64,000 nt of DNA from Zymoseptoria tritici IPO323 (Eukaryota; Ascomycota; Dothideomycetes; Mycosphaerellales; Mycosphaerellaceae): assembly GCF_000219625.1 (NCBI RefSeq), contig NC_018212.1:1940501-2004500 (forward strand). The letters are read 5' to 3'. Shown piece after piece: positions 10,113 through 20,911 of this stretch. The notes beneath the pieces were generated by a model that had not been told where the DNA came from, ran no database searches, and saw only the letters and a program-made list of their open reading frames with translations. The first letter of the stretch is position 1. Each line of letters opens with the position of its first letter. The translations under genes and the position numbers were made by a program.

Positions 10113-12098
10113 ATGCGTGTACCTTCACGGAGAAATGGGCCCGCCGACGGCGAGGCTCCGTGCAACTACTCCACAGGCGTCAATCGCGACGACCCTCCTT
10201 CAAGAATGAGCGCAGCAGTAATTTCGCCACATCATCGAAGCAGTGGTCAGAGTCATCCAGCGTGGAGTGTCGTCGCAGCACCAAGCCAGCAGACTCGAGG
10301 ATTATCAAATTCTCCACCAATTGTTCCCGCGCATGTCGGCCCTCTCACTCGAAGCCGTGCGCGTGCAGAGAGAATGCTACCAGTCCAGAGTACACAGCCA
10401 TCCGATAGCCCTTCGGAAGAGATGACTGCGGGCACTACCCGCGCCCGGCGTAGTACTGATGAAGCGCAATCCAACATGGCGGAGGGGCAGATGAACGAAC
10501 AGCCTCTCCATCCTCGTCGCAGACGTCAAGACCCATCTGTCAATGGACAGCTTCAAGACCCAGAAGTACGCGGCGTTGACATATCTGGGGACAGCAACTA
10601 TCAGGACTCTGATCATACCAGCAACACACAGCGAGCCCTGACGGGACGAATTGGCAGTGGTACAGCACTCACGGCCGCGCACCCTTCACCTACCCGAAAC
10701 TCAGACGTACACGATGCATTCCAGCGCCGGAGCTCGAGTTCAAGGCTCCACCAACCTGGCATGGCTGCAGCATTCTCAGCGTCTCAAGAGACATCTGCTC
10801 CAGATGGATCGGCCTCACGAAACGCGCAACCGCTTGCGCTGCCTAACAACCAAGTGCCCTCCCCAGTTCTCCCTCGATCGATTCCTTTGAGTGGCATCGA
10901 CCCTTCGGACGGTCCACGTTTCTCCACCCGCCGATCCAGTCACATTCTCGCCAACCCCGCTGCACAGCGGCAGGATGTGCCGCAGCATGCACCGCAGTTT
11001 TTCGATGCGCAGAGGTATCCTCCGCCAGCTCATCCATACCTGGCCCCGGAGCTGCGCCTGCGCAGTCGTCCTGACCCTGATCGTGCGACCATTCGCTGCA
11101 GCTCCAGGCCTGAGCTTCAGAGGAGTGAAGAGCCTCACCGTTCCACTGCCACGCCTCCTCCAAACCCCGACACTACTCGACTCCTGCGCGCATTCGAGGA
11201 CCGACGACGTTCCACCGCAATGGCTAGAGATGCATCATCCATCATCATCCTGGCCCCAACTCCGCCCAGTTCGCGTCGATTTCAACCGTCTTCGCCTCTC
11301 GCTAGAACTGCGACAGCAGCCATCCCGGACACAACTGGTCCCATCCTACGACAGTCCGGGGTATTTCAGCGTCCCGACTCTCCGGGCTATCAAGAGCGTC
11401 GTCGCAGACATCGCGAGCGCGCTGCAGCAGAAGAGGCTTCTGCATTTCTTCGTTCCCTCGCCAACGGTGATGATCTGGGTCCGACTCCGATTGATCCTCA
11501 ACTCCAGCAGCGGCGTCGTAGACGTTGGGAAAGGGCCGCGGCTGAGCTTGGTCCCGGGCGTGAGGATAACATGATGGCAGATCTTGAGCTGGACCCGCTT
11601 CCCAACGGGCCTCAAGCCCAGCGGCGCCGGGATCATGCTGCACCTCTGGGCAATGCTGCAGACGCGCTTCCCAACAGGGCACAAGTCCAGCAGCATCGCA
11701 GACTTCGCCAGCCCGATGCGGTGTACAGGCGGGGCATGAATTTCGGCGGCATCATCGCCTCCCTCCCGATCGTCTACATCGCCCCATCTCAACCGTCACA
11801 GTCCATCACGGTCACCGAGAATTCACCTGCCCGTCCGACTCCCGCGCAAGTCGTTCTTGCTCGCCGTCAGGAAGCCATGGCGGCTGATTGTCCCATCTGT
11901 TGTTAAGAAGATGACTGGACCGGGTATGAAATGGGGTGCGGACACATTGCTTGCAACGTCTGCATGGTTCATTGGCTGAAGGAAGGGAAGAAGTGTCCGT
12001 TCTGCCGTGCCGCGGTGAATCACAAGGGGGTGAAGCTGATTGCGGTGAAGAGCGACGGGGCAGAAAAGAAGGCCGAGCCGGATGGTGAGGTGGAGTAG
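10113..12098 (+). pseudogene. RING-finger protein 3, stop codon inside the RING
   Basis: The frame from ATG 10113 (alternative ATG 10206) runs 597 residues to TAA 11904-11906 and then stays open in the same frame to TAG 12096. Read through, the tail is an excellent RING: CPIC at residue 593, then GCGHIACNVCMVHWL and KKCPFC, followed by GVKLIAV as in the paralogs. The stop sits where copy 2 has Gln (CAG), so a C-to-T change of CAA or CAG explains it. The upstream region is a long disordered Arg/Pro/Ser-rich stretch, including near-repeats PQLQQRRRRRWERAAAE and RRRHRERAAAEEA, then PTPAQVVLARRQEAMAADC. Either a recent pseudogene, a readthrough gene, or a sequence error; a truncated protein would have no RING. 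Confidence 0.7.
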
Positions 12099-12622
12099 AT
12101 GGAGTACGCAGTGTGGCCCGGACAGAGCATTCTGCTCAATGGTGGGGGAAGAAGGTCGTGATGGTGTTCCGAGCGGGCAAGCATGGGTGGGATCTGCTGT
12201 GACGGCCTCTCCTGGCATCTTGAACAGTACCAGAGTCGGGAGGACATGAGTTTTGGATGTATCTGAAAAGCACTGTCGTTATCTTGCGTTGTGGTCGCCG
12301 GGAAGAGGGAAGCAGAGCAGCCTGTCAGACTTGCCCAGATATTGGCTTTCGACGTATGTCGGCCCAGTCTCCATAGCTTTTTGAATCAGGATCAGTACCG
12401 CTTCCAACTAACATGCATCTCCCACCGCTGGGTCCTGGATCGTACCATACCTGCCAAGCAATCTGCTTCCTATTTCGGCACTAGCGCAATTTTGGTTCGG
12501 GTGACGTCCCCGAATTCTTGTCACAGCAAACACTTGACCAAGACACTCGCCTGCGACAAGTCTTACTCTTCAACTTGCGCCCGTCAACACTTTGTCTGCT
12601 CAAACACAACACCGCCTTCACC
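12099..12622. other. intergenic region
   Basis: The frame of the next gene is open upstream to about 12518 but only from a TTG, so this is read as 5' UTR. No other gene seen. Confidence 0.4.
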
Positions 12623-14002
12623 ATGTCCGACCCGCACCGGAGAAATCCAACAGAATTAGGTGGGCACTTCGACTCTTTGCCCGAAGTATCGGGCGCAAAT
12701 CTTCCCGAGCAACTCCAAAACACGCAAACCACGACTAGCACAACTCGCCGAAGCGCCTTCGGAGACTACCGCAACGACTTGATCGGTCCTCGTTCAAACA
12801 ACGCACCACATCGTTCGACGATGCTCTACGCTCCACTCACCAACAACTCAAACGCCGTCTACGACACTTCCCGCCAAGAGCACACTGCTCTTACTCGAGG
12901 TCAACTGCTCACGAGCGAAGAGATGCGCAGGTCAGGAAGACCCGTTGCGCCCCTTGTTCGCAGACGTGATGTAGCAGCGAGTCGCGGGCAAGAGCTTCCA
13001 GACCAAGATGCCATCACTCGTGAGCTGACATCGACTTTGCGATCACGTCTACCGCTGGAGCGCCCTCACGTTCTCAACCCGCTCGCACCTCTGGCTTCAG
13101 GCGGTGGAGGCAGATTTACCTACCCTGCGCTGCGCCGAGAAGCTGCCCCTAGTCCGGAAGACCAGCCTCAATCGGATGGAGCGCACCAGCCTCGTGGAGA
13201 TACCCTGTATGCCTCCCTCAATCCGTCAAATGCGCGCCGCGTGAGGTTCGGCGACCAGTCTCTCGTGGTTTCTCCAGACGAACCAGTCGATGCGCCAGCG
13301 ACTGCAAACCTTGCGCCTCAAGCGAGACCTGTACTTCCTGACCCACTGGCTTCAGGTACAGAGGAAGACCTCCTCGAGACCAATAGCGAAGACGAGCTTG
13401 AGGAGGAAGAAGAAGAACCTTACCCCCACGGCCATCCTCTCCACGTGTGTAGTGTCCCAGCCTACAAGGGACCTCGACCACACTACACAACCTTCCCCAT
13501 CCTCTCCAAGATCCCCGGTTACGTCTGGACTGGCCATGCCGAGACGGACGCAGCTCTAAAGCTGCAATACAATCGCCGCATCGAGTTCATGTTCGGCGAC
13601 TGCGTGATCTGTCGCCAGGAGTTTGACAATGGCTGGGAGACGATTTGTGAGCACATCACCTGCACGTCGTGTATGTTGAAGTGTCACTCTCTTCGTGGGG
13701 TTTGCCCGCTGTGCAACCAGGAGATCAGTCTGGATCCCAAGGGCGGCACGTTTCTACGAAAGTGGAAGGCGGAGTATGGTAGACATGGGGAGGATCCAGT
13801 CAAGCTGGCAGAGATCAAGTACGAGCAGCAGAAGACCATGATCTTGGAGAAGGATCCGGGTGCGAGGTGGGAGCTGTGGGCACTGGAGGCGAAGCAGGAG
13901 CGGGACAAACTTGAGAAACAGCTTGCGGCGATTGTGCCGATCGGAGGCAGGTTCCCGGACGGGACGATTCGGAGAGGGATTCTCGGGATCGATCGCTTTT
14001 GA
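12623..14002 (+). CDS. RING-finger protein 4 (C3HC4)
   Basis: 459 residues from ATG 12623 in strong context (TTCACCATGTCC). The N-terminal 300 residues are disordered, with an acidic run (SEDELEEEEEE) near residues 250-260. RING at 327-364: CVIC, CEHITCTSC, CPLC; the usual CGH is CEH, which keeps both ligands. About 95 residues follow the RING, longer than in most siblings: charged, helical, probably coiled coil (KQERDKLEKQLAAI). Putative ubiquitin ligase; no membrane segment or signal peptide. Single exon. Confidence 0.85.
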   Translation: MSDPHRRNPTELGGHFDSLPEVSGANLPEQLQNTQTTTSTTRRSAFGDYRNDLIGPRSNNAPHRSTMLYAPLTNNSNAVYDTSRQEHTALTRGQLLTSEEMRRSGRPVAPLVRRRDVAASRGQELPDQDAITRELTSTLRSRLPLERPHVLNPLAPLASGGGGRFTYPALRREAAPSPEDQPQSDGAHQPRGDTLYASLNPSNARRVRFGDQSLVVSPDEPVDAPATANLAPQARPVLPDPLASGTEEDLLETNSEDELEEEEEEPYPHGHPLHVCSVPAYKGPRPHYTTFPILSKIPGYVWTGHAETDAALKLQYNRRIEFMFGDCVICRQEFDNGWETICEHITCTSCMLKCHSLRGVCPLCNQEISLDPKGGTFLRKWKAEYGRHGEDPVKLAEIKYEQQKTMILEKDPGARWELWALEAKQERDKLEKQLAAIVPIGGRFPDGTIRRGILGIDRF

Positions 14003-14384
14003 TGAACGTGCGAGGAGTCCATGGCGAGAGGGCATCAGCTGTTCTGGAAGATCATGGCATACAGGAGTTCATTATTTGCTTTCACAGTGCTGAAGAACAA
14101 GCGGCATGATGATCCCGACAAGTACGAGGCAGCAGTTGGGGAGATGACACTGCAGTGGAGTTTCTGCTTCGGCTTGCAATGGAATCTTGAATGCGATTCA
14201 GCGGCTCTTGTGTCACAGATGAAGATGAGTTAATGCGATACCTTCGATTGGACGCTCTGAGATCGTATTGCTTCACGGCAGTGAGAACAGAGAGCGCAGG
14301 TATAGAGTGATGCCTTTTTATCGATGCTACCAATAATAGAATGATTCAATTACCAATGTCTCCATCCTTCGCTCCCCTGGCAGC
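14003..14384. other. intergenic region between converging genes
   Basis: 3' flanks of RING gene 4 (+) and the small minus-strand gene. No other gene supported. Confidence 0.4.
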
Positions 14385-14576
14385 TCACCACCACTTCACC
14401 GTCTTTCCATCCTTTCCCATGGCACCATGATTTGGCGTGTTGCCATTGGTGCCGCCGGTCGATGGGCTGCCTTGTTTGTCGCCTTGAGGTGGCGGGGGAG
14501 TCGAAGGGTTCTGCGTCCCGTTCGAGCCTGCGCCATTGCCATTCCCATTGGAGGTTGATGTTCCCGAGCGATCCAT
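14385..14576 (-). CDS. Small Gly/Asn/Ser/Pro-rich protein
   Basis: 63 residues from the ATG at 14576 (MDRSGTSTSNGNGNG) to TGA at 14385. Low complexity up to the last dozen residues, which end GKDGKTVKWW. The frame is open upstream to 14768 but that part is a His/Thr run produced by a CA/GT microsatellite and is more likely 5' UTR. No domain recognised. Expression evidence would be needed to be sure. Confidence 0.4.
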   Translation of the reverse strand: MDRSGTSTSNGNGNGAGSNGTQNPSTPPPPQGDKQGSPSTGGTNGNTPNHGAMGKDGKTVKWW

Positions 14577-14676
14577 TGTGAGGATCGGGGACGACTGTGC
14601 GTTGGAGTTGTTTGCGAGATCGCTGTGGTTTGGAGCGGAATCGTGAGCGTTGTTGGTTGACCTCGTTCTTGTGGGT

Positions 14677-14706
14677 GTGCGGGTGTGTGGGTGTGTGTGT
14701 TGTGTG
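14677..14706. repeat. GT/CA-rich microsatellite
   Basis: Alternating GTGTG-type sequence in the presumed 5' leader of the small minus-strand gene. Imperfect, interrupted by GGG steps. Confidence 0.6.
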
Positions 14707-14768
14707 TGGAGGTTAATGGAGGAGTAGGAGTGTCGCCGGTCGGCGAAGTGATATAGTACGACGGACAT

Positions 14769-15196
14769 GTTATTTCTGCATGGAATACGCCGACGCGGTG
14801 TGTGACTGATGCGTCTCCAGTATTCATTGATGCGGTTTTCTGTTGTGAATATAGCTTCTACCGCCTGCTCGAGCTGTTGGAATCAGGTGCTTGATATAGC
14901 AATACGGTATGGATGAGTGCATCGTCGACGTTGGCCGCCTATATATCGACATTAATTCAAGGAGCAGAGATATGAGACGATCAATTTGCATCACCGGCGT
15001 GAGGATCGTACGCTGCAGGATAGATCGATTGGTGGGACATGAGGAACAAACAGCATACAGATCTGGATTGACAGCGAATGCTAGGTGTAGTACAAGAATC
15101 GACCAAATACAGATGCAAGCTCGCCAGTAATCTCAAACACAAAGGCCCATGATACGTTATTGTCGCAACACCCACAGCAAGAATGCAGAAGTTCCA
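14769..15196. other. intergenic region
   Basis: AT-richer than its neighbours in places (runs such as CTATATATCGACATTAATT near 14940). No gene supported. Confidence 0.4.
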
Positions 15197-16906
15197 TCAT
15201 CGTTTCCCAAATCTCAGCTTTGCGGCCCCGAGCATGAAGCCTCCTCCAGACATGCGCATCGACTCCACGAAGGCCGTGGGAAAGTCATTGGTCCCACAAC
15301 CGAGACAGATCTGATTCGAAGATCTGGAGAATGTTGGAATCACACTCTTGTGCTGCTTCTCAGATGGCTTTGCAGCCTTGGTGGAGGGCCAACACATCCC
15401 AGTCCCGCTGAACAAGTCGAACCAGCATTTCTTCTTCTTGGACCTAGACGGCCTTTGAGATGATGTTTCCTGCTGTTCCCGATTCCGTGGACGGGGTCCG
15501 TTCTCGGGGCTTGATCGCGTTTCATCCACAAGAGGCGACCCTGATCGAGATGCTGGGCCAGCTGAGCGATTTGAAGGCAGAACAGGTTCGATCAAAGCAG
15601 GACCTTCGGCAACATGATCTCGACCATTTGCGGAGGATTGAGGTCTCCCGGCTGCAGGAATCGATCTTGGTCGGACGGCTTGGCTGACGGAATGACTCGT
15701 CGACATGTTGACCACAGGCTGAGCTTGCTCTCCGTCAACCGGGTACGGCGTGTTTCCAGACGCCGGAGCCCTTTCAGACGTACGTCGTTGTGACCTAAAT
15801 CCATGCGATGGCAGACGATCTGACGAACCACTGGGTGCGACAGAAGCTTGTGGTGTAGACGGCTGCTCCACTTCAACTTCAACGGGATCTGGTCTGCTGT
15901 GAGAGGCTGAGATTCTCCGAGTTGTATGGCCCGATCCTGATCGAAATCCTTGGGCTGCTTCGGGGATTGATGAGCCCTCGGGTCCAAGCGAAGCTTGGCT
16001 CGCACCTGGTAGAACCGGAGTCGGGCGGTCTTCGTTTTCAATAGGCTGACCAAGCTCCATTAAAGCATCCTCGCTGATGTCTATCAAAGCGTCAGCTGCA
16101 ATAGCCCATTCCCGCCCGTCGTCAAGGAAAAGCTTTAGATACTTCAGGATGTCGATTTCGATGCCAGCTTGTTCGCCAGTGCTTCCATCTCGCGGACTCC
16201 TGGCATAGTCCACAGATTTATCACGCTCCATCTTCCAGTGCTCTGGGCCACCTAGCGCTTTCGCTCTTCGCCCTCGCCTTCGGGCTTCCTCGCGCTGCTC
16301 GCTGCTGGTGTGGGTGTAGATGTAGTGGATAGCACCTTCAGCTTGTAAGAAGCGTTTCATTGACAGGCTCGAAGGCGGTACGTCGAGTCTACCTTGGTTC
16401 AGAAACGGCACAGATCTCGAGTCCTGACCCCCCTGGCCATCATCTCCTTGACTGGAGCTCTGGGGAACTCCGTTCGACTTGTTGTCCACGGTAGGGCTCG
16501 ATGAGCGAGTATTGTCTCTTCCGGATCTCGCGTGAGAGCAGCAGTTGTGACGGTGGCATATGATCGTCTCTGTCACTCCATTATCATAGATCCCATGAGT
16601 GGGACGGTGATGGGAGGGCATCTTGGTTGCTGTGGAAGGTTTCTCGAACAGATTGCCGTCGTGCGAATTTATCTCGAGGGGTGAGGCTTGTCTCGGCGGC
16701 GGAGGCCGCATGGGCCCGTAAACAGGGACTGCAGGCGTATAAGACCAGTTTTGAGAGTCGGTTCTGCCGTGAGTTTCCGGGTGCAGCTGATGCAACTGTC
16801 GTCGTAGGTCAGAACTCCGGACAGAACTGGAGGACGTGCTTGGCGGGGACTCTTCGGCACCAGGAGTATGGTCTTCGTGGATGTCATGCATGCTGGCAAT
16901 ATCCAT
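15197..16906 (-). CDS. Large disordered protein of unknown function
   Basis: 569 residues from the ATG at 16906 (MDIASMHDIHEDHTPG); the frame is open further up to 17077 but only from a TTG. Ser/Pro/Gln-rich through most of its length. An ordered, charged region at about 180-300 contains RFLQAEGAIHYIYTHTS, EEARRRGRRAKAL and a helix EIDILKYLKLFLDDGREWA. Near the C-terminus a lysine run is followed by CWFDLFSGTGMCW, and it ends with ICLGCGTNDFPTAFVESMRM. I recognise no family. It lies on the opposite strand inside the RING array and is unrelated to it. Confidence 0.7.
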   Translation of the reverse strand: MDIASMHDIHEDHTPGAEESPPSTSSSSVRSSDLRRQLHQLHPETHGRTDSQNWSYTPAVPVYGPMRPPPPRQASPLEINSHDGNLFEKPSTATKMPSHHRPTHGIYDNGVTETIICHRHNCCSHARSGRDNTRSSSPTVDNKSNGVPQSSSQGDDGQGGQDSRSVPFLNQGRLDVPPSSLSMKRFLQAEGAIHYIYTHTSSEQREEARRRGRRAKALGGPEHWKMERDKSVDYARSPRDGSTGEQAGIEIDILKYLKLFLDDGREWAIAADALIDISEDALMELGQPIENEDRPTPVLPGASQASLGPEGSSIPEAAQGFRSGSGHTTRRISASHSRPDPVEVEVEQPSTPQASVAPSGSSDRLPSHGFRSQRRTSERAPASGNTPYPVDGEQAQPVVNMSTSHSVSQAVRPRSIPAAGRPQSSANGRDHVAEGPALIEPVLPSNRSAGPASRSGSPLVDETRSSPENGPRPRNREQQETSSQRPSRSKKKKCWFDLFSGTGMCWPSTKAAKPSEKQHKSVIPTFSRSSNQICLGCGTNDFPTAFVESMRMSGGGFMLGAAKLRFGKR

Positions 16907-17263
16907 TGGAGCAAGCGACTCCAGTGGTCTACCTCGATAGAAGCTGCTCCCGAAGTATTCCTCGATAGAAGCAGTGGAGGTTATTGCGACTGCTACTGCT
17001 TGTTGCCGTTCCGGAAAGGAAATGGACAGTCTGATACTCTGTGGGTAGGTAGAAGGTTTGTTTGCAATGCTTTGCAATGCTTACGGTAGATCGTGCCGAA
17101 GATCAGGTCACACGGAGCATCATTCGAGTCGCAAGGCAGTGGCAATCTGAAGATTGTCATTCAGTCATCGCAATTATCTCAATCCTGTCACGTAATCATC
17201 CGTCCCACGAACTTCTCGAAGCAAACACTCGTCTGCAATCCCCCAAACACCGCCAGATGAGAC
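16907..17263. other. intergenic region
   Basis: Divergence-free gap between two minus-strand genes. No gene supported. Confidence 0.4.
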
Positions 17264-17587
17264 TCAGTGTCCTTCCTCACTGTCACTCCCATTCATCCCC
17301 CCAACAATGAACTTCGACACTTTCTTCTTCGGCTTCGCAACCCCGAATCTCTCCGCCTGCGATTGCTGCTCAGCTGCATCTTGCTTCCGGCCTTGCTCCT
17401 GAATGTCCGCCTGAGCTTGCGGGAATTCGTTATTGAAGCCCCATGGACCTGGCTTTTGCTCTGCGGCAAGTTTGCTCTGCTCTTCGATCCAGGATTTTCG
17501 TGGGTTCTCAGGCTTCGGTTCGAGGGAGCCTTTGCGAAGGAACTTTTCCAGCTCGATGGTCTTTGCGGATTTGTTGAGACCGGACAT
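17264..17587 (-). CDS. Small charged helical protein (paralog 1 of 2)
   Basis: 107 residues from the ATG at 17587 (MSGLNKSAKTIELEKFL). Aligns along its length with the gene at 17837-18196: LNKSAKTIELEKFL with LPKSAKQLQLEAHL, KSWIEEQSKLAAEQ with KEWVAEQAKIAAGE, and GFNNEFPQAQADIQEQG with EMNDFPHGRQDIEDHA. Strongly charged, Gln/Lys/Glu-rich, no signal peptide, probably helical. The NNEFPQAQADIQEQG stretch also resembles NNDYFPSQRHIYDQG in the three-gene family at 47-49 kb. The track upstream of the ATG is open but low complexity and is taken as leader. Function unknown. Confidence 0.65.
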   Translation of the reverse strand: MSGLNKSAKTIELEKFLRKGSLEPKPENPRKSWIEEQSKLAAEQKPGPWGFNNEFPQAQADIQEQGRKQDAAEQQSQAERFGVAKPKKKVSKFIVGGMNGSDSEEGH

Positions 17588-17836
17588 TTCTGCGGTCTTT
17601 TGGTTGTTGGTATGCTTGGAGTTTGATCGATTCGTTGGGCTTGTGTTGTTATGATGGTGGAAGCAGGTGTGGTGTGATGATGTTGAGGAACAGGAGAAGG
17701 TATGCAACAGCTGGGAGATCTTATAAAGGGCACACTGCTGCTGTGATGCGCCATTCACTGCTGCTATTCCATGTCAGCCGTCGCCTTCCAGCGTGAATAA
17801 AGCAACAAGCCATACCAAATATCTTCCTCGATACAC

Positions 17837-18196
17837 TCATGCCTTATCGTCCTGTCTCTCCTCCTGTTCCTCCAGCTCCTTCATCTCCTTCTGGAACTGT
17901 CGTCGTTGACGCCGAAGGTCTTGCGCATGTTGACGTTTGGCGTGGTCCTCGATATCTTGCCGGCCATGTGGGAAGTCGTTCATCTCGCTCCATCGCACCT
18001 GCCCTTCACCCGCCGCAATCTTCGCTTGCTCAGCCACCCATTCCTTCTTCGCGGTTGGCTCACGAGCGGGAAGTGCTTCGTTCTCGCTTTTCAGGTGAGC
18101 TTCGAGCTGAAGCTGCTTTGCTGACTTGGGCAGCTCGGAGAGGTATTTCTCGACGTCTCTTCTTGGCTTTCGGGGTTGGTCTCGCGGTTCTGCCAT
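17837..18196 (-). CDS. Small charged helical protein (paralog 2 of 2)
   Basis: 119 residues from the ATG at 18196 (MAEPRDQPRKPRRDVEKYL). Tandem copy of the 17264 gene, same strand, 250 bp apart. Has an N-terminal basic extension and a long C-terminal coiled-coil-like tail of alternating basic and acidic residues (RRQRRQFQKEMKELEEQEE). An in-frame ATG at 18316 would add 40 residues that have no counterpart in the paralog. No named domain. Confidence 0.65.
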   Translation of the reverse strand: MAEPRDQPRKPRRDVEKYLSELPKSAKQLQLEAHLKSENEALPAREPTAKKEWVAEQAKIAAGEGQVRWSEMNDFPHGRQDIEDHAKRQHAQDLRRQRRQFQKEMKELEEQEERQDDKA

Positions 18197-18477
18197 CTCT
18201 TTGGATGAGTGTATACCAGAAGGTATGATGTAGCGCGCAGTGGTATGGTTCAAGAATGCGCTGGAAGAGTGTTGTGGATTTGTCGGAGCACTGCTGTTCT
18301 TCGCTGATTTCGACATGTGCGGCCGTCGACTAGCGCGGCTGTAAGCGAGGAAGGCACGCCGGAAAGTGAAGTCGAACATTCGCCGCGCCAACGTCAGCAA
18401 ACACTTTTCATACCACCAGTTCCTCTCCTTCCAGCTCTGACCCAGTCGCTCAATAACATACTATCCCCATCAACATC

Positions 18478-19077
18478 ATGGATCCGATCGAGATGCTGCA
18501 CGAATTCCTCTTCTTCGACGCCGACGAAGACACGGCGCCACCAGACGAGCCGGAGCCCTTCTACGACAACATCACCAGCACCGCATTTGAGAGCGACACC
18601 ATCGACGCTTTCATCACAGCCTGGGAGGAAGAGGAACGCACTGCGGCACTCGCAGAAGACTTTCCCTGCAAAGCACCAAAATTCGCAGAAGGCCACCTCG
18701 AGCGTCCGAATTCCGGGACCGCCCAAATCTACAACGCCGACTCAGTTCCTCCCACATTTAAACTTTCAGAACCCGTCAAGGAGGCTCCATACTTTGTTGT
18801 AGTGTCAGCTGGCAGTCTGAAGACGAAATGGGGAGTCCTCAAAGACGAGAAGACGAACGCCGCTCGGCTGGAGAAGATACAAGAGCCATGCGGAATTTGC
18901 TTGGAGCCGAACGAGAAGCCCTGCGGACCGAGATGCGGGCATCTATTTTGCTACGATTGTGTTTCGTTGGTGCTGGAGTCGCAGATGGAGAGACTATGCC
19001 CGTACTGCAGAGGGGTGATGGATTTCGGGAACTTGATTGAGTACGTTGTTTGTGGAGAGGAGACGAAGGAGGATTAA
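18478..19077 (+). CDS. RING-finger protein 5 (C3HC4)
   Basis: 199 residues from ATG 18478 (context ATCATGGAT). Short member of the array with an acidic N-terminus (DADEDTAPPDEPEP) instead of the long Ser/Pro-rich region. RING at residues 138-177: CGIC, CGHLFCYDC, CPYC, all eight ligands present. The RING is nearly C-terminal, with 22 residues after it. Likely E3 ubiquitin ligase; substrate unknown. Single exon. Confidence 0.88.
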   Translation: MDPIEMLHEFLFFDADEDTAPPDEPEPFYDNITSTAFESDTIDAFITAWEEEERTAALAEDFPCKAPKFAEGHLERPNSGTAQIYNADSVPPTFKLSEPVKEAPYFVVVSAGSLKTKWGVLKDEKTNAARLEKIQEPCGICLEPNEKPCGPRCGHLFCYDCVSLVLESQMERLCPYCRGVMDFGNLIEYVVCGEETKED

Positions 19078-20243
19078 GTAGAACGATTGAGAGGATGTGA
19101 GAGGAGCCCGCAGGAGGAAAAGGCTGCATCAATGTGCTGCCTTCGACAGCGGCGAGCAAGTAGCAGGCACTTTGTTGGATCCGAAGCATTGTGCAAACAG
19201 ACACCCGGCATAACCAATAGCCGCTGGAGCATGATTTAGTAGTATGGAGAGTGGAATATCCTTGGGTGGCAGGAAGTACCAATGAAGCTCAATCAAGTGC
19301 TCGCGAGAGTACCGAACAAGGTCGGATGTGACAGCCAGTCAGCATGGGACCACCAAGCTTCGCCAGTCCGGGCAACAAGTTTGCCTGCCTCAATGATCAT
19401 TATCATCTGTCTGGAACATACTGGGATGATCGAAGGCTGATCGATGTGTCGTAGACCGCAAACGACTGCCACCCTTTGTTCAAGCCGCCGCTTTTTTGGA
19501 GTCGCCGAGCTGGCCCCTTTTTCTTTGTCCTGAAGAAGGCACTCCGGCAGCTGGCACGCACCGAACACAACAGTTGTTGCACTCTCTCCTCCCGCACGAT
19601 CGTCTATACCAAGCTTTCCCAAAAGTGCAGGCAACAATATACTCAAGAATGCCTCAAGAGTCATGCTCGTGCGGCCTCGATCACCTCATTTGAATGTCTC
19701 TCATACAGGCATTCCGAGCATTGCTAGTTCGCCTTCAAGATCCGATGCAGCGTCGCGGAGTTATCCACACGGTCGTATATTGGGAGGCTGTACGACTTGG
19801 AACATATCAAATCCTCGAGCAGTTCGTCTCAGCCGCTGATGGAGATCTGGACAACACCATCCGTCCTTCGGATGCTCTGTGACCCGATTCATGCCAGCAT
19901 TAGGAGACCACGGCACTCGTATTCTCATTACAGTCTAAAGTACTTGCGGTCAAGGTCGGGCGACGATCTGTGGGCGAGTGATAGCCGCGCTGCAGTCTCT
20001 AGGCTCACACAACTTGATCATGTATTCCATGGCGGAAATCGCTGATCGCAGTACGAGTCAGCCTAGGAAGCAGTTCAACACCTCGCTATCTGTTGCTCGG
20101 ATCGCCCAGCTCCTTCCCGATTGGGAAAACTGCTAAGTCGCACCCGCAATCACGGCTGCTTCCGTGCCGGGCAAATCTACACTCTGCTCGCTTCATCTTC
20201 GATCGTCCCAACGACACATCGACCACTGTCAAGTCAAGTCAGC
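19078..20243. other. intergenic region, about 1.2 kb
   Basis: Only short frames. ATG 19694 opens a 62-codon frame (MSLIQAFRALLVRLQDP) without any support from paralogs. No repeat structure noticed. Confidence 0.4.
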
Positions 20244-20911
20244 ATGGCCACTCCACGCCGCGAGTTCCGCCATCCTACAGCGGAGGACGATTTCATGGCC
20301 GTCGCCACTTACGACCAAGAACAACGTCTTCGGGAGGCCGAAACAGAACCCACTCATGACTGGAGAGCCGCACAGATTCGTCGCCTCGCGAATCGAGTCG
20401 AGATGTTCAACTCTGAGCGCGGTGATATGCAGCAGCGCACCGGCAAGGGGCCAGGTTCTCTCACCACCCTCCCTTCCGGCGTCGCTACACTCAAGCTACG
20501 CCACTCCGTTCGATGTGAGTGCTACGCCTTCTTTGCACCGGCCAGAAGTATCTGACCGATTTTGCAGGCTGCGTGATGTCCTTGGGGTTCTCCACTCCTA
20601 TGCACCAGACTTGGGATGATTTCGTCGAGTCCAAGACCTCTGCGCAGCACGTCCACACCTACAAGCTCCAGGAGATCACCCGAAACCTCAAGACGGTGGT
20701 GATTGACGAACCTCATGTCCATCAGAGTAGCTTTCGCCAGAAACAAATGAGCGAGTGGTGCATCATCTGTCACGATGAGAGAATTGTCGTTGGAGGCGAA
20801 GCGCCCTGCGGGCATGTGTGCTGTGCTCTCTGCATGGTGACTACCGTCTTGGAGCTGAAGAAGTGTCCAAAATGCAGGCACGAAGTCACGTTTGAAGAGC
20901 TGCTGTGCTGA
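20244..20911 (+). CDS. RING-finger protein 6 (C3HC4), two exons
   Basis: Model: exons 20244-20514 and 20568-20911, 204 residues. The 53-nt intron has a GTGAGT donor, a CTGAC branch and a TTTTGCAG acceptor; splicing joins the N-terminal frame (MATPRREFRHPTAEDDF) to the RING frame. RING at 155-193: CIIC, CGHVCCALC, CPKC. Ends VTFEELLC a few residues later. Residues 20-75 are charged helix. The only RING member in the array for which an intron inside the coding region is clearly required. Confidence 0.85.

Noticed and set aside
10815..11574. Long frames on both strands overlapping RING gene 3
   Set aside because: Shadows of an Arg/Pro-rich coding region; no motifs and no paralogs.
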